This document shows positions 15,862-24,717 of a stretch of 50,276 nt of DNA, one piece after another. The DNA comes from Candidatus Rokuibacteriota bacterium (GTDB lineage Bacteria; Methylomirabilota; Methylomirabilia; Rokubacteriales; CSP1-6). The notes below the pieces were generated by a model. It was not told the origin of the DNA. It searched no databases and saw nothing but the letters and a program-made list of their open reading frames with translations. Position 1 is the first letter of the stretch. Every line of letters starts with the position of its first letter. The stretch covers positions 1-50,276 of the forward strand of contig QHSQ01000147.1 in the NCBI GenBank assembly GCA_003221615.1, given 5' to 3'. Both the position numbers and the translations under genes were made by a program.

Positions 15862-16634
15862 GCGTCACGCGCTCCACACCCAAGGTCGTCGTCGTCATGC
15901 CCGCGTACAACGCCGGCCGGACGCTTCGGCTCACTTACGAGGAGCTGCCGAAGGACACCGTGAACCTCGTCATCCTGGTGGACGACGGGTCGACCGACGC
16001 GACGCTCGACGTCGCGCGCCAGCTCGGTCTCGAGATCTTCGTCCACAACCGTAACTACGGCTATGGCGCCAACCAGAAGACGTGCTATGCGGAGGCGCTG
16101 CGGGCCGGGGCCGACGTGGTGGTGATGGTGCATCCCGACTATCAGTACGATCCGCGGCTCGTTCCGCAGATCATCGAGCCGATCGTGAGTGGCCGGGCCG
16201 ATGTGGTCCTGGGCTCGCGCCTCAAGGAAGGTTCGGCGCTCGCCCAGGGCATGCCCTGGTGGAAGTATCTCGCCAATCGCTTCCTGACGGGCCTGGAGAA
16301 CCGGGTGTTCTCGCTGTCCCTGTCGGAGTACCACACGGGATATCGCGCGTTCACGCGCGAGGTGCTCGAGACCGTCAACTTCCCCGCGAACTCGGACGGG
16401 TTCGTCTTCGACCAGGAGATCATCGCGCAGGCCGTCGCGGCGCGCTTCCGGATCGCCGAGATCGCGGTGCCGACGCGCTACTTCCCCGAGGCCTCGTCGG
16501 CGAGCTTCTTCGCTTCGGTCGGTTACGGCGTGCGGATCCTCTCCGTGCTCTTCTGGTTCACCCTGAACCAGCGAGGTCTGCGGCGCTCCCGCCGCTTCGA
16601 TAGCCTGCGAGCCAGATACACTCGCCTGCCGTGA
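15858..16634 (+). CDS. Family 2 glycosyltransferase (polyprenyl-phosphate sugar synthase type)
   Basis: The 258 residues form a GT-A fold enzyme. Visible are VVVMPAYNAGRT (beta-1), VILVDDGSTD (nucleotide binding), VVMVHPDYQYDP in the metal-binding position, GSRLKEGSALAQGMPWWK, and EYHTGYRAFTREVL with the acceptor-site GYR motif. This pattern is that of dolichol/polyprenyl-phosphate mannose synthases and DPM1-like enzymes, which load a sugar onto polyprenyl phosphate at the cytoplasmic face. No C-terminal membrane helices are evident apart from one hydrophobic stretch. ATGA overlap with the methyltransferase, and GTGA overlap with the downstream DUF2079 gene, indicate coupled translation. Confidence 0.88.
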   Translation: MSVTRSTPKVVVVMPAYNAGRTLRLTYEELPKDTVNLVILVDDGSTDATLDVARQLGLEIFVHNRNYGYGANQKTCYAEALRAGADVVVMVHPDYQYDPRLVPQIIEPIVSGRADVVLGSRLKEGSALAQGMPWWKYLANRFLTGLENRVFSLSLSEYHTGYRAFTREVLETVNFPANSDGFVFDQEIIAQAVAARFRIAEIAVPTRYFPEASSASFFASVGYGVRILSVLFWFTLNQRGLRRSRRFDSLRARYTRLP

Positions 16635-18139
16635 CCCGCGCGGCCCGCCCCCTGGAGGCGGTCGCGGCGTGCGTCGCGCTCCTCCTGGTGACGCTGTTCG
16701 TCACGGGCGGTTTCACCGTCGCCGGCCGTCCATTCACGCGCGCGGACGAGTTCGTCATCCTCCTCGCGGTGATCGTGGCGCTCCGGGCGCTGGTGGCACC
16801 GCTTCGATGGCCCGAGGTATCGCCGGCGCGAGTCGCGGTCGCCGGTGCGCTGGGCTACGCCCTCGTGATGGGATTCATCGTGGTCACTCGCCATCTGGGG
16901 CTCCGGACGCACGCGCTCGACCTCGGCTACTACGTCCAGCTCGTCTGGAGCATGGCCGCCGGCCGCGGCCCCTACGTGACGCTTCCGCCGATGAGCGCGT
17001 GGGGCGACCATCTCTCGCCCGTGCTCTATCTGCTGGTGCCGCTCGACTGGGTGGCGCCGGGCGCGATCGGGCTGGTCATCGTCCAGACTCTCGTGCTCGC
17101 CGCGGGTGGCCTCGCGGTGTTCGGCTACGCGGCCCGCCGGCTCGGCGCGGCCCCGGCGTCCGGCGCCTTCGCGCTGCTCTTTCTGGCCAATCCTTCGCTG
17201 CACGGCATCAATATCCGCGACATCCATCCGCAGGCGTTCGCGATCACCCTGATGGTCGTCGCTGCGCTCGCGTTCGACGCCGGCCGCTACGTGTGGTGTG
17301 CGGCGGCTCTGGCGTTGACGCTCGCCTGCCGCGAAGACGCCGCGGTCGCCGTGGTCGGCTTCGGGATCTGGCTCGCCGCCGCGCGCGGGCGCCGGCGGCT
17401 CGGAGCGGCGCTCGCGGTCGCGAGCGTGCTCCTGCTGGCGTTCGACCTGAAGTACCTGATGCCCCTCTTCCGCGGCGAGCCGTACCCGCATCTGCACCGC
17501 TATGCGTACCTCGGATCTTCGCTGGGCGAGATCCTCCTGAACATGGTGATTCGCCCCTGGCGCTGGATCGGCGTGGCGCTGACCGGTGGCAAGCTCGTGT
17601 ACCTCCTGGTCATGCTGCTACCGCTCGGCTTCCTGCCGCTGCTCGCGCCGCGGGTCCTGCTGGCGGTGCTCCCGGGGCTCGCGCTAAACCTTCTAACCGT
17701 CGATCCGATCCTCGCCAACTTCCGTTCGCAGTATCAGGCGTTCGTCCTGCCGTTCCTGATGCTGGCCGCGATCGAAGGCTACGCGCGGATCCGCGACTGG
17801 CGGCGCGCCCCCGCGGTCCTCGCGCTCGGGTTCTTTGCGAGCGTGTTGCTCACCGCGCGCACGACGAACGACCTCATGATCACGCGCTGGCGGCTCGACG
17901 ACGGCCAGCGGGCGGCCTACTCCCTGATGCGACGGATTCCCGGCGACGCCGCGGTGAGCACCAACGAGCGTCTGGTTCCGCATCTGGCGATGCGCCGCCA
18001 GATCTTCGTCTATCCGACGGGCGCCGGAATCAGCACGTACATCCTCGACCTCGAGGTCGTGCTGCGGACCCAGCCGGCGACCGGATACCGGGAGATCGGT
18101 CGTGCCGGCGGCTGGATCCTGCTTCAGAGCGGTAGCTAG
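16631..18139 (+). CDS. DUF2079 multi-pass membrane protein
   Basis: This 502-residue protein has about ten hydrophobic helices, with the DUF2079 signature DLGYYVQLVWSMAAGRGPY around residue 97 and WGDHLSPVLYLLVPLDW after it. DUF2079 members are distant relatives of GT-C glycosyltransferases; the acidic residue in the first loop (ALDLGYY) is where GT-C enzymes put their catalytic base. Last in the four-gene glycosylation operon, it may be a second polyprenyl-sugar-dependent transferase. The GTG start overlaps the GT2 stop. A conserved INIRDIHPQAFAITL segment at about residue 194 is typical of the family. Biochemical function is unproven. Confidence 0.85.
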   Translation: MTRAARPLEAVAACVALLLVTLFVTGGFTVAGRPFTRADEFVILLAVIVALRALVAPLRWPEVSPARVAVAGALGYALVMGFIVVTRHLGLRTHALDLGYYVQLVWSMAAGRGPYVTLPPMSAWGDHLSPVLYLLVPLDWVAPGAIGLVIVQTLVLAAGGLAVFGYAARRLGAAPASGAFALLFLANPSLHGINIRDIHPQAFAITLMVVAALAFDAGRYVWCAAALALTLACREDAAVAVVGFGIWLAAARGRRRLGAALAVASVLLLAFDLKYLMPLFRGEPYPHLHRYAYLGSSLGEILLNMVIRPWRWIGVALTGGKLVYLLVMLLPLGFLPLLAPRVLLAVLPGLALNLLTVDPILANFRSQYQAFVLPFLMLAAIEGYARIRDWRRAPAVLALGFFASVLLTARTTNDLMITRWRLDDGQRAAYSLMRRIPGDAAVSTNERLVPHLAMRRQIFVYPTGAGISTYILDLEVVLRTQPATGYREIGRAGGWILLQSGS

Positions 18140-18169
18140 TCAGGCGAGTCGGGCCCGCTTTTCAGCGGC

Positions 18170-18580
18170 CTAGTTCGTCGGGGTATCTGGGGCCGGGGCA
18201 AGGATGTGCGAGGCGTGGTGGTGGACGAGCCGCCAGCCGTCGGCTCCCCGCGCGAAGAGATTGGTCGCGAGGACCGAGGTGACCCCGAGACGGCCGTGAA
18301 CCTCGGAGAAGATGTTCTCCGTGCAGGTGACCCAGGCCAGGTCACCGCACGCGCTCGCGCGGACATCCGACAGGGTGAAGCGCATCTCGGCGGTGTTCTC
18401 GAAGATCGATTCCCAGGACGACCGCACGGCGTCCCAGCCGATCAAGATGGGCCAGCCGGGATGGACGCACTTCACGTGCTCGCCGCGGGCCCACACGAGC
18501 TCCATCCGCGCGAGGTCGAGCGTCTCGAACGCTTGATAGAAGCGCGCGTTCGCCTGCTCGACCTCGGCGACGTCGCTCAT
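18170..18580 (-). CDS. SnoaL/NTF2-like domain protein (DUF4440 type)
   Basis: This single-domain protein of 136 residues has a cone-shaped NTF2 fold: an N-terminal helix (VEQANARFYQAFETLDLARM), HVKCVHPGWPILIGWDAVRSSW, and terminal beta strands GDLAWVTCTENIF and GADGWRLVHHHAS. Members act as small isomerases or hydrolases or bind ligands, and cytoplasmic calcium-kinase association-like proteins have this same pattern. It starts eight bases after the Rieske gene ends, so both are in one minus-strand operon. No catalytic residue set can be assigned, and the function is unknown. Confidence 0.8.
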   Translation of the reverse strand: MSDVAEVEQANARFYQAFETLDLARMELVWARGEHVKCVHPGWPILIGWDAVRSSWESIFENTAEMRFTLSDVRASACGDLAWVTCTENIFSEVHGRLGVTSVLATNLFARGADGWRLVHHHASHILAPAPDTPTN

Positions 18581-18588
18581 GGCCGAGC

Positions 18589-18966
18589 TCAGGCGGTCAT
18601 CGAGCGCGGCGGGTCATCGAGGGGCGGCAGGTTGACGACGAGCGCGTCGCCGTCGAGGGCCAGCGGCAGCGCGGTCAGGCGGTCGCCGACACACGGACCG
18701 GCCGTGCAGCGTCCGCTGATCGGCTCGTAGAGCGCGCCGTGGGTCGAGCAGATCAACGCGCGACCGTCCTCGGTGAAGAACTCGTTCGGCCAGAGGTCGA
18801 GAGGCGTGCCGACGTGCGGGCAGCGATTCACGTACGCGCGGTACTGGCCCTCGTAGTTCACGACGAAGCCGCTCACCGTGCGCCCGGCGCGCTCGAGGCG
18901 AAACGTCGCGGTGTGGCCCGGTGGAACCGTCGCGGTGTCGCAGCGCCACTCGCCGGAAGCGGCCAT
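18589..18966 (-). CDS. Rieske [2Fe-2S] ferredoxin-like protein
   Basis: This small soluble protein of 125 residues has the two Rieske cluster-binding boxes: NRCPHVGTPLDLWP (Cys-x-His) and LICSTHGALYEP (Cys-x2-His), followed by GRCTAGPCVGDRLTALPL. Such stand-alone Rieske proteins pass electrons to oxygenases or other reductases. The ATG at 18966 lies 25 bases from the ABC ATPase start on the other strand, so both promoters are squeezed into that gap or into coding DNA. Its SnoaL-like neighbour could be a partner, but no oxygenase is next to it. Confidence 0.85.
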   Translation of the reverse strand: MAASGEWRCDTATVPPGHTATFRLERAGRTVSGFVVNYEGQYRAYVNRCPHVGTPLDLWPNEFFTEDGRALICSTHGALYEPISGRCTAGPCVGDRLTALPLALDGDALVVNLPPLDDPPRSMTA

Positions 18967-18991
18967 GACCTGGATGGTATCATCACTGGGT

Positions 18992-19927
18992 ATGCTCGCG
19001 ATCGACGCGCAAGACGTAGAGAAGACGTTTCGCTCGGGCTGGCCGCGCCGCCGCGAGACGGCCGCGCTGCGCGGCGTCTCGCTGACGGTGGAGCGCGGCG
19101 CGATCGTCGGCGTGCTCGGCCCGAACGGCGCCGGCAAGACGACGTTGCTCTCGATCCTCGCCACGTTGCTGACGCCCGATCGCGGGCGGGTGACCGTGCT
19201 GGGACACGACGTGGTCCGCGAGGCGAGCGCGTTACGCCGCCGGCTCAACATGGTGAGCGGCCGCCCGTCGTTTCTCTGGAGTCTGCGGGTCGGTGAGATC
19301 GTCGCGTTCTACGGCCGACTCTACGGCTTGAGTGGGCGAACCCTCCGCCAGCGTGTCGACTCGCTGATCGAGCTGTGCGAGCTGGTGCCGTACCGCCGCG
19401 TCCCGTATTCGGACCTCTCGACCGGGCTCAAGCAGCGCGTGGCGCTGGCCAAGGCGCTCGTCAACGAGCCCGAGCTCCTCTTCCTCGACGAGCCCACGCT
19501 GGGTCTGGATCCCGACGTGGCCGTTCGGGTGCGCGCACACGTCGCCCGCCTGCGCCGCGAGCAGGGGATCACGATCGTGCTGACGACCCACTACATGCGC
19601 GAGGCGGACGAGCTCTGCGACGAGATCGCCTTCATCAAGGCTGGACGGATCCTCGCGCGCGGCACGTCCGGCGAGCTGAAGCGACAGATCCGCCTCGGCG
19701 AGGTCATCGCACTCAAGCTCGATCCGCCGCGGGTGCCGTGGCTCGCCGAAAGCGCGGGGGTGCTCCGGTGCGCGGAGGTCGACGGCTGGGTCGAGTGCAC
19801 CGTGGACGAGGCCGAGAAGCGGTTGCCGGAGCTACTCCGCACGCTTCACGCCGAGGGCGTCGTCATCCGTAACCTGCAGGTTCGCGAGCCGGAGCTCGAG
19901 GAGGTCTTCGTTGAGCTGGCGAAGTGA
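18992..19927 (+). CDS. ABC exporter ATP-binding protein (ABC-2/DrrA type)
   Basis: This ATPase of 311 residues has Walker A GPNGAGKTT, signature-like LSTGLKQRVALAKAL, Walker B LLFLDEPTLGLD and a switch His in LTTHYMREADEL. The about 80-residue C-terminal extension is typical of DrrA/NodI-type exporters. Its substrate could be a lipid, polysaccharide or drug. The next gene, the membrane subunit, starts inside its last codons, so the two form a transporter. I chose the ATG at 18992 because the protein there begins exactly at the family's first strand; upstream in-frame ATGs overlap the divergent Rieske gene. TATCAT at 18978-18983 suggests a near-leaderless message. Confidence 0.9.
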   Translation: MLAIDAQDVEKTFRSGWPRRRETAALRGVSLTVERGAIVGVLGPNGAGKTTLLSILATLLTPDRGRVTVLGHDVVREASALRRRLNMVSGRPSFLWSLRVGEIVAFYGRLYGLSGRTLRQRVDSLIELCELVPYRRVPYSDLSTGLKQRVALAKALVNEPELLFLDEPTLGLDPDVAVRVRAHVARLRREQGITIVLTTHYMREADELCDEIAFIKAGRILARGTSGELKRQIRLGEVIALKLDPPRVPWLAESAGVLRCAEVDGWVECTVDEAEKRLPELLRTLHAEGVVIRNLQVREPELEEVFVELAK

Positions 19928-20705
19928 GCTGCTGGCGGTCTGGGCGGTGACGCTCCGGAACGCCCTCATGGGCGCGCGCAACGTGTTCTTCTTCTTCGAG
20001 CTGCTCTTCTGGCCCATCGTCGGCGTGCTGTCGATCGGCCTGATGTCACGGTTTCTCGAGCTGACCCAGGCGCAGGCGTCGTTCGTGCTGGTCGGCACGA
20101 TCGCGCTCTCGGTGGTCAACGTCTGCCAGCTCGAGGTCGCGTACGCGGTCCTGCTCGACGTCTGGTCCAAGTCGCTCAAGCACCAGTTCCTGGCGCCGAT
20201 CGGCATCCGCCATCTCACGCTCGGGTCCTGGATCGTCGGGATGGTGCGGAGCCTGGCGGTGTTCGTACTGCTGGCCGCGCTCGGCTGGTGGGCGTTCGAC
20301 TTCCGGGTGCTCCAGCCCGGCTGGCTCGCGCTCGCGACGTTTCTCCTGGGCTGCTTTCTCACCGCGTGGGTGGTCGGCGTCGCCGTCTGCGCGCTGATCA
20401 CGCTGTTCGGGAATCGCGCCGAGGCATTCGCCTGGGCGAGCGTCAACATGGTGCTCGTGCTGGCGGGCATCTATTATCCGATCTCGGTGCTGCCGGACTC
20501 GATCGCGATGGTCGCCAAGGCGATCCCGCTCACGTACTTCCTCGACGCCTATCGGGCCCATTACGGGTTCGAGTCCGAGTTCCGCTTTCCGATCGCGACG
20601 GGCCTCGTGCTCTCGGTCTTCTATGCCGCGCTGGCCCACTGGGCGTTCCTGGCCGCGATCCAGCGGGCGCGCCGGACAGGGCTTCTCCTCAAGATGTCAG
20701 AGTGA
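19911..20705 (+). CDS. ABC-2 type transporter permease
   Basis: This membrane protein of 264 residues has about six transmembrane segments and ABC-2 architecture: VFFFFELLFWPIVGVLSIGL at the first helix, a central SLAVFVLLAALGWWAF helix, and ASVNMVLVLAGIYYPISVLP before the last pair. It is the transmembrane half of the exporter whose ATPase gene it overlaps by 17 bases. The start is TTG (19911), and the overlap suggests translational coupling. Its stop overlaps the GTG start of the nickel/cobalt permease gene (GTGA), so the three may share one transcript even though the transport functions look different. Confidence 0.87.
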   Translation: MSWRSELLAVWAVTLRNALMGARNVFFFFELLFWPIVGVLSIGLMSRFLELTQAQASFVLVGTIALSVVNVCQLEVAYAVLLDVWSKSLKHQFLAPIGIRHLTLGSWIVGMVRSLAVFVLLAALGWWAFDFRVLQPGWLALATFLLGCFLTAWVVGVAVCALITLFGNRAEAFAWASVNMVLVLAGIYYPISVLPDSIAMVAKAIPLTYFLDAYRAHYGFESEFRFPIATGLVLSVFYAALAHWAFLAAIQRARRTGLLLKMSE

Positions 20706-21463
20706 CCGCGCTCGTGGACGCAGCACCGCTCTCGGCGATGTTCCTCGGGTTCCTGCTCGGCCTGCAGCATGCGACGGATCCAGACCACCTCGTGGCGGTG
20801 GCGACGATCCTCACCCGCCAGCGCCGGTTCATCGACGGCGCGATGGTCGGCGTGCTCTGGGGCGCCGGCCACATGACGACCCTGACGATCGTCGGCGCGC
20901 TCATCATCGGGTTCAAGCTCACGATCTCGCCGGCGGTGGGCGGTGGACTCGAGCTCGTCGTGGCCGGGATGCTGATCCTGTTGGGCGTGCTCCGCCTGCG
21001 CGATGCGGCACGCGGGCTCGAGCCGGTGCCCGCCGGCCACCTCGTCGCCGATCACGAGCATGGCGCCCGGGCCGGTGTAGTCCACAGCCATCCCCACGTT
21101 CACGGTGCCGAGCACGCTCACGAGCACCCGCACGTTCATCCGTCGCGGTGGCTCGCCACGCTCGGCTGGCGTAGCGGCTGGCCGGCGGGACGCGCGGTCG
21201 TCGTCGGCGCGATTCACGGCCTGGCCGGCAGCGCGGCGGTGTCCCTCCTGGTACTCGCGACCCTGCGCTCGACCGCGAGTGCCCTCGTATACCTCTTGAT
21301 CTTCGGTGTGGGGACGATCCTCGGCATGACCCTGCTCACCGCGGTGATGGCGTATCCCGTGTCACTGGCGCTTCGCTACCGCCGCGCCCGGCAAGCGCTT
21401 GCGCTCTGCGCCGGCCTCGGCTCGATCGCCTTCGGCCTCGTCTACGGCTACGGGTTGATCTGA
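20702..21463 (+). CDS. NicO/UreH-like nickel-cobalt permease
   Basis: This membrane protein of 253 residues has the hallmark LQHATDPDHL (HX4DH) of nickel/cobalt transporters in the first helix, a second GHMTTLTIVG motif, and a His-rich cytoplasmic loop with seven or more His in VVHSHPHVHGAEHAHEH (near residues 125-141). Late helices contain GAIHGLAGSAAVSLL. The family is related to HoxN/RcnA and to UreH, which supplies nickel for urease or exports metals; direction cannot be determined. GTG start overlaps the previous stop. It joins HupE/UreJ-like and nickel/peptide-type binding proteins elsewhere in the window, a recurring nickel theme. Confidence 0.86.
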   Translation: MTALVDAAPLSAMFLGFLLGLQHATDPDHLVAVATILTRQRRFIDGAMVGVLWGAGHMTTLTIVGALIIGFKLTISPAVGGGLELVVAGMLILLGVLRLRDAARGLEPVPAGHLVADHEHGARAGVVHSHPHVHGAEHAHEHPHVHPSRWLATLGWRSGWPAGRAVVVGAIHGLAGSAAVSLLVLATLRSTASALVYLLIFGVGTILGMTLLTAVMAYPVSLALRYRRARQALALCAGLGSIAFGLVYGYGLI

Positions 21464-21494
21464 CGAAGACGCGGTCGCTGGAAGCCCGAGTCAG

Positions 21495-21813
21495 ATGAGC
21501 GCGACCACGGAGGGGACCCAAGAACCGCAGGACGCCCACTTCATGGAGCTGGCATTGAGCACTGTGCTCCTTCGCCATCACGCAGATCGGCTTGCGGCGG
21601 GTGGTCTTCGCGGCCCGGGGAATGGATGTGCCCACCTACAAGCCGCTGCTCGGGGCCGACCTGACGGAAGCGGCGGCCTGGGTGAACGCGCAGCCCGATT
21701 GGTCGAAGCTGCAGGTCGTGGGAGACTTCATGCGTGACCGCGCCCTGAGGATCATCGCGGCGTTCCCGTGGGCGCAGGCGCGAACCAGGACTGCGGTGGA
21801 GGGATCGTCATAG
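21495..21813 (+). pseudogene. Internally deleted nucleoside/cytidine deaminase-like remnant
   Basis: The frame starting at 21495 reads like the beginning of a deaminase (EPQDAHFMELALS, to about 21559). A different frame from about 21565 then reads like its later part: CSFAITQIGLRRVVFAARG, then DVPTYKPLLG and FMRDRALRI, ending at 21813. The middle, including the HAE zinc motif and the first Cys of PCxxC, is missing and the two halves are out of frame. It is therefore probably a pseudogene produced by a deletion at about 21556-21566. The tail frame shares four bases with the proposed fumC start. Confidence 0.55.
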
Positions 21814-23198
21814 ACACCCGCGTCGAGACCGACAGCATGGGGCGGATCGATGTCCGCGCCGATCGCTACTGGGGGGCCCAGACCGAGCGCTCGCTGCACC
21901 ATTTCGCGATCGCCCACGACCGGATGCCGATGGCGGTCGTGCACGCCCTCGGGCTCTTGAAGAAGGCGGCCGCGCTGGTCAATCACAAGCTGGGTCTGCT
22001 CGATCCTCGGCGCACCGAATTGATCGGGAGCGCCGCCGATGAGGTCATCGCCGGCAAGCTCGACGAGCACTTCCCGCTCTCGGTCTGGCAGACGGGCTCC
22101 GGGACCCAGACCAACATGAACGTCAACGAGGTGATATCGAACCGGGCGATCGAGCTGACGGGCGGGACGCTCGGCAGCAAGACCCCGATCCATCCGAACG
22201 ACCACGTCAACATGTCCCAGTCGTCCAACGACACGTTCCCGACGGCCATGCACGTGGCCGCGGCGCTCGAGCTCACCCGGCGGCTCGTGCCGAGCGTGCG
22301 AGCGTTGCGAGAGGCTCTCGCCGCCAAGGCGCGAGAGTTCGACGACGTCGTGAAGATCGGCCGCACGCACTTGCAAGACGCGGTACCGCTCACCTTGGGC
22401 CAGGAATTCTCGGGCTACGTCGCGCAGCTCGACGCGGCGCTCGCGCGGATCGAGACGACCTTGCCGGGGCTTCTGGCGCTGGCGATCGGCGGCACCGCGG
22501 TCGGCACCGGCCTCAACGCGCCGGCCGGCTTCGGCGAGGCGGTCGCGGCCAAGCTCGCCGAGCTGACGGAACTGCCGTTCACCTCGGCGGCCAACAAGTT
22601 CGCCGCGCTCGCGGCCCACGACGACCTCGTCATGGCGAGCGGCGCGCTGCGCACGCTCGCCGGCGCCCTCATGAAGATCGCCAACGATCTGCGCTGGCTC
22701 GGCTCGGGTCCGCGGAGCGGCCTCGGGGAGCTCTCGCTTCCCGAGAACGAGCCCGGCTCCTCGATCATGCCGGGCAAGGTGAATCCCACTCAGGCCGAGG
22801 CGGTCACGATGGTCGCCGTCCAGGTGATCGGCAACGACACGGCGATCGCCGTCGCCGGCTCGCAGGGGAACTTCGAGCTGAACGTTTTCAAGCCCGTCAT
22901 CATCTACAACTTCCTGCACTCGGTCGATCTCCTGACCGACGCCTGCGCGCGCTTCCGCGAGTTCTGCGTGGAGGGGATCGAGGCGAACCGATCCAGGATC
23001 GCCGAGCTCGTCGCGCGCTCGCTCATGCTCGTGACCGCGCTCGCCCCGCATATCGGCTACGACCGCGCCGCCGAGATCGCCAAGAAGGCCCACGCCGGCG
23101 GGCTCACGCTCCGTGACGCGGCGTTGGCCTCCGGCTACGTGACCGCCGAGCAGTACGACCGCTGGGTGCGACCGGCGGACATGGTCCGCCCGGGCTAG
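21810..23198 (+). CDS. fumC: Class II fumarate hydratase
   Basis: This enzyme hydrates fumarate to malate in the TCA cycle and needs no iron-sulphur cluster. The family signature [11 protein letters not shown] is present, as are [34 protein letters not shown] and [17 protein letters not shown]. From 21810 the protein has 462 residues, close to the roughly 465 expected, and begins [14 protein letters not shown], matching the family N-terminus. Codon 21810 is ATA with GGAGGGA just upstream; the nearest usual start is GTG at 21768, which adds 14 residues and has no ribosome binding site. Start is thus uncertain, function is not. The TAG stop shares a CTAG with the stop of the convergent mug gene. 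Confidence 0.93.
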   Translation: MDTRVETDSMGRIDVRADRYWGAQTERSLHHFAIAHDRMPMAVVHALGLLKKAAALVNHKLGLLDPRRTELIGSAADEVIAGKLDEHFPLSVWQTGSGTQTNMNVNEVISNRAIELTGGTLGSKTPIHPNDHVNMSQSSNDTFPTAMHVAAALELTRRLVPSVRALREALAAKAREFDDVVKIGRTHLQDAVPLTLGQEFSGYVAQLDAALARIETTLPGLLALAIGGTAVGTGLNAPAGFGEAVAAKLAELTELPFTSAANKFAALAAHDDLVMASGALRTLAGALMKIANDLRWLGSGPRSGLGELSLPENEPGSSIMPGKVNPTQAEAVTMVAVQVIGNDTAIAVAGSQGNFELNVFKPVIIYNFLHSVDLLTDACARFREFCVEGIEANRSRIAELVARSLMLVTALAPHIGYDRAAEIAKKAHAGGLTLRDAALASGYVTAEQYDRWVRPADMVRPG

Positions 23199-23794
23199 GA
23201 TCGCGCGGGAGCGGGCCCGGACTCGCTACCGGCGAGGAAGTCCGCGAGCCGGTCGTACCACGCCGTCTGATCGGCGAGCGTGAAATGGGCGTTGGCCGGG
23301 CTCGGGTTCGGGATTACGAAGAGCCGCGTCTCGCCGACGACCTCCGCCTGGAGACCGAGCGCCGGCGCCCGGCGCTCGACCTGTAGCGCCAGAGCGAGGA
23401 ACGGCCGGTAGGCGGTGAGCCCGTGGAAGCACGCCACGCGCGGTGCCGAGCGCCGCAGCTTCTGCAGCAGACGCGGCGCCCCTGTCTCGAAGTCGCTCGC
23501 GTCGAGCTCCGTGGCATTGCCCGAGGCGCGCTTGACGACATCGGTGAACCCGATGCCGAAGCCCAGGAGCGCGGCATCGTGCTCGGGCCGGAGGACGTCG
23601 ACGGCGAGCCCGCCTCGCACGCGCGCGCTCAGCTTCGAGGCCGTGAACGCCGGCCAGAACCGGTTCGTCGAGCGCGCGAAGTAGTGGCCCTGGCGAGCGG
23701 AGTAGAGCCCGGGGTTGATCCCGACGAAGACGAGGTCGAGCCCCGACCCGAGGTAATCAGGCAGGGTGGGGAGCGGCGCTCTCTTCGTCTTCAG
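23195..23794 (-). CDS. mug: Mug-type G/U mismatch-specific DNA glycosylase
   Basis: This DNA glycosylase of 199 residues belongs to the MUG/TDG branch of the uracil-DNA glycosylase superfamily. Motif [21 protein letters not shown], contains the catalytic-site GINPG with the Asn that orients water. Motif B is represented by [12 protein letters not shown] near residue 175, and NRFWPAF follows the first motif as in Mug. It excises uracil or ethenocytosine opposite G. No ATG, GTG or TTG is placed sensibly. The frame becomes homologous exactly at CTG 23794, which overlaps the stop of the transketolase gene as CTGA, so a CTG start with coupling is inferred. Confidence 0.85.
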   Translation of the reverse strand: MKTKRAPLPTLPDYLGSGLDLVFVGINPGLYSARQGHYFARSTNRFWPAFTASKLSARVRGGLAVDVLRPEHDAALLGFGIGFTDVVKRASGNATELDASDFETGAPRLLQKLRRSAPRVACFHGLTAYRPFLALALQVERRAPALGLQAEVVGETRLFVIPNPSPANAHFTLADQTAWYDRLADFLAGSESGPAPARS

Positions 23795-24717
23795 CGGTGA
23801 AGGAACTTCTTCACGCCGGCGGCGATTCCGGCCGGGTCGAGGCCGTGCTTGGCGTAGAGCCCCTTCGCATCGCCCGACTCGCCGAAGCCGTGGACGCCCA
23901 GCCGTTTGATCGGCGTCGGCAGCACGTCGGTGAGGAACTCGGCCACCGCGCCGCCGAGCCCGCCGGCCACCGCGTGATCCTCGGCCGTCACGACGTGGCC
24001 TGTCTTGCCCGCCGACTGGACCAGCAGCTCTTCGTCCAGCGGCTTGATGCACGCCGCGTTGATCACCTCGGCCGAGATGCCGTCGGCCTCCAGACGCTTG
24101 GCCGCCTCGACGCAGTTGAACACGGTTCCGCCCGAGCCGATCAAGGTCACGTCGTGGCCCTTCCGCAGGACGAGCCAGCGACCGTACTGGAAGCGATAGT
24201 CGGGCGGGCACACGGGCTCGAGGTTCTGCCGCGTGAGCCGGAGATAGAGCGGCCCCTGGTGCTCGACGGCGTAGGCGATGGCCTGCTTGGTCTCGAGCTC
24301 GTCGGCCGGCTGGACGATTCCGATGTTGGGGAGCGAGCGGATGCACGCGATGTCCTCGATCCCCATCTGGCTGTAGCCGTCCTCGCCGATCGCGATGCCG
24401 GAGTGTGTCCCGACGATCTTCAGATTCGCGTTGGTGTAGGCGACCGAGATACGAATCGTCTCGAAGCGGCCCACGATGAAGCAGGCGAACGAGCAGGCGA
24501 ACGGGATGCGGCCGGTGAGCGCGAGCCCGGCACCGACCCCGATCATGTTCGACTCCGCGATGCCCAGGTTGAACGCCCGTCCCGGATACCTCTTCGCGAA
24601 GTTCACGGTCATCGTCGATTTCGACAGATCGGCGTCGAGCGTGACGATCCGCTCGTCCCTGGCGCCCAGATCGAGCAAGGCTTCGCCGAACGCGGCGCGA
24701 CTCGCCTTGGCCGGCAT
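23791..24717 (-). CDS. Transketolase, C-terminal (pyrimidine-binding) subunit
   Basis: This protein of 308 residues covers the Pyr and C-terminal domains of a transketolase split over two genes. It has LDADLSKSTM, FNLGIAESNMIGVGAGLAL, and YTNANLKIVGTHSGIAIGEDG with the TPP-contacting residues. The C-terminal domain follows (HDVTLIGSGGTVFNCVEAAK, HVVTAEDHAVAGGLGGAVAE). With the preceding subunit it moves two-carbon ketol units in the non-oxidative pentose phosphate pathway. The ATG overlaps the stop of the N-terminal subunit gene by one base (TGATG). It is the fifth gene in the minus-strand tld/rhodanese block, followed by mug. Confidence 0.92.
   Translation of the reverse strand: MPAKASRAAFGEALLDLGARDERIVTLDADLSKSTMTVNFAKRYPGRAFNLGIAESNMIGVGAGLALTGRIPFACSFACFIVGRFETIRISVAYTNANLKIVGTHSGIAIGEDGYSQMGIEDIACIRSLPNIGIVQPADELETKQAIAYAVEHQGPLYLRLTRQNLEPVCPPDYRFQYGRWLVLRKGHDVTLIGSGGTVFNCVEAAKRLEADGISAEVINAACIKPLDEELLVQSAGKTGHVVTAEDHAVAGGLGGAVAEFLTDVLPTPIKRLGVHGFGESGDAKGLYAKHGLDPAGIAAGVKKFLHR

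Noticed and set aside
18992..21463. ABC genes and NicO permease as one nickel ABC importer
   Set aside because: The ATPase and permease are ABC-2 exporter type, not nickel-importer type; only transcriptional linkage is supported.
21837..21839. Internal ATG as fumC start
   Set aside because: It would remove the conserved residues before DSMG and has no suitable ribosome binding site.
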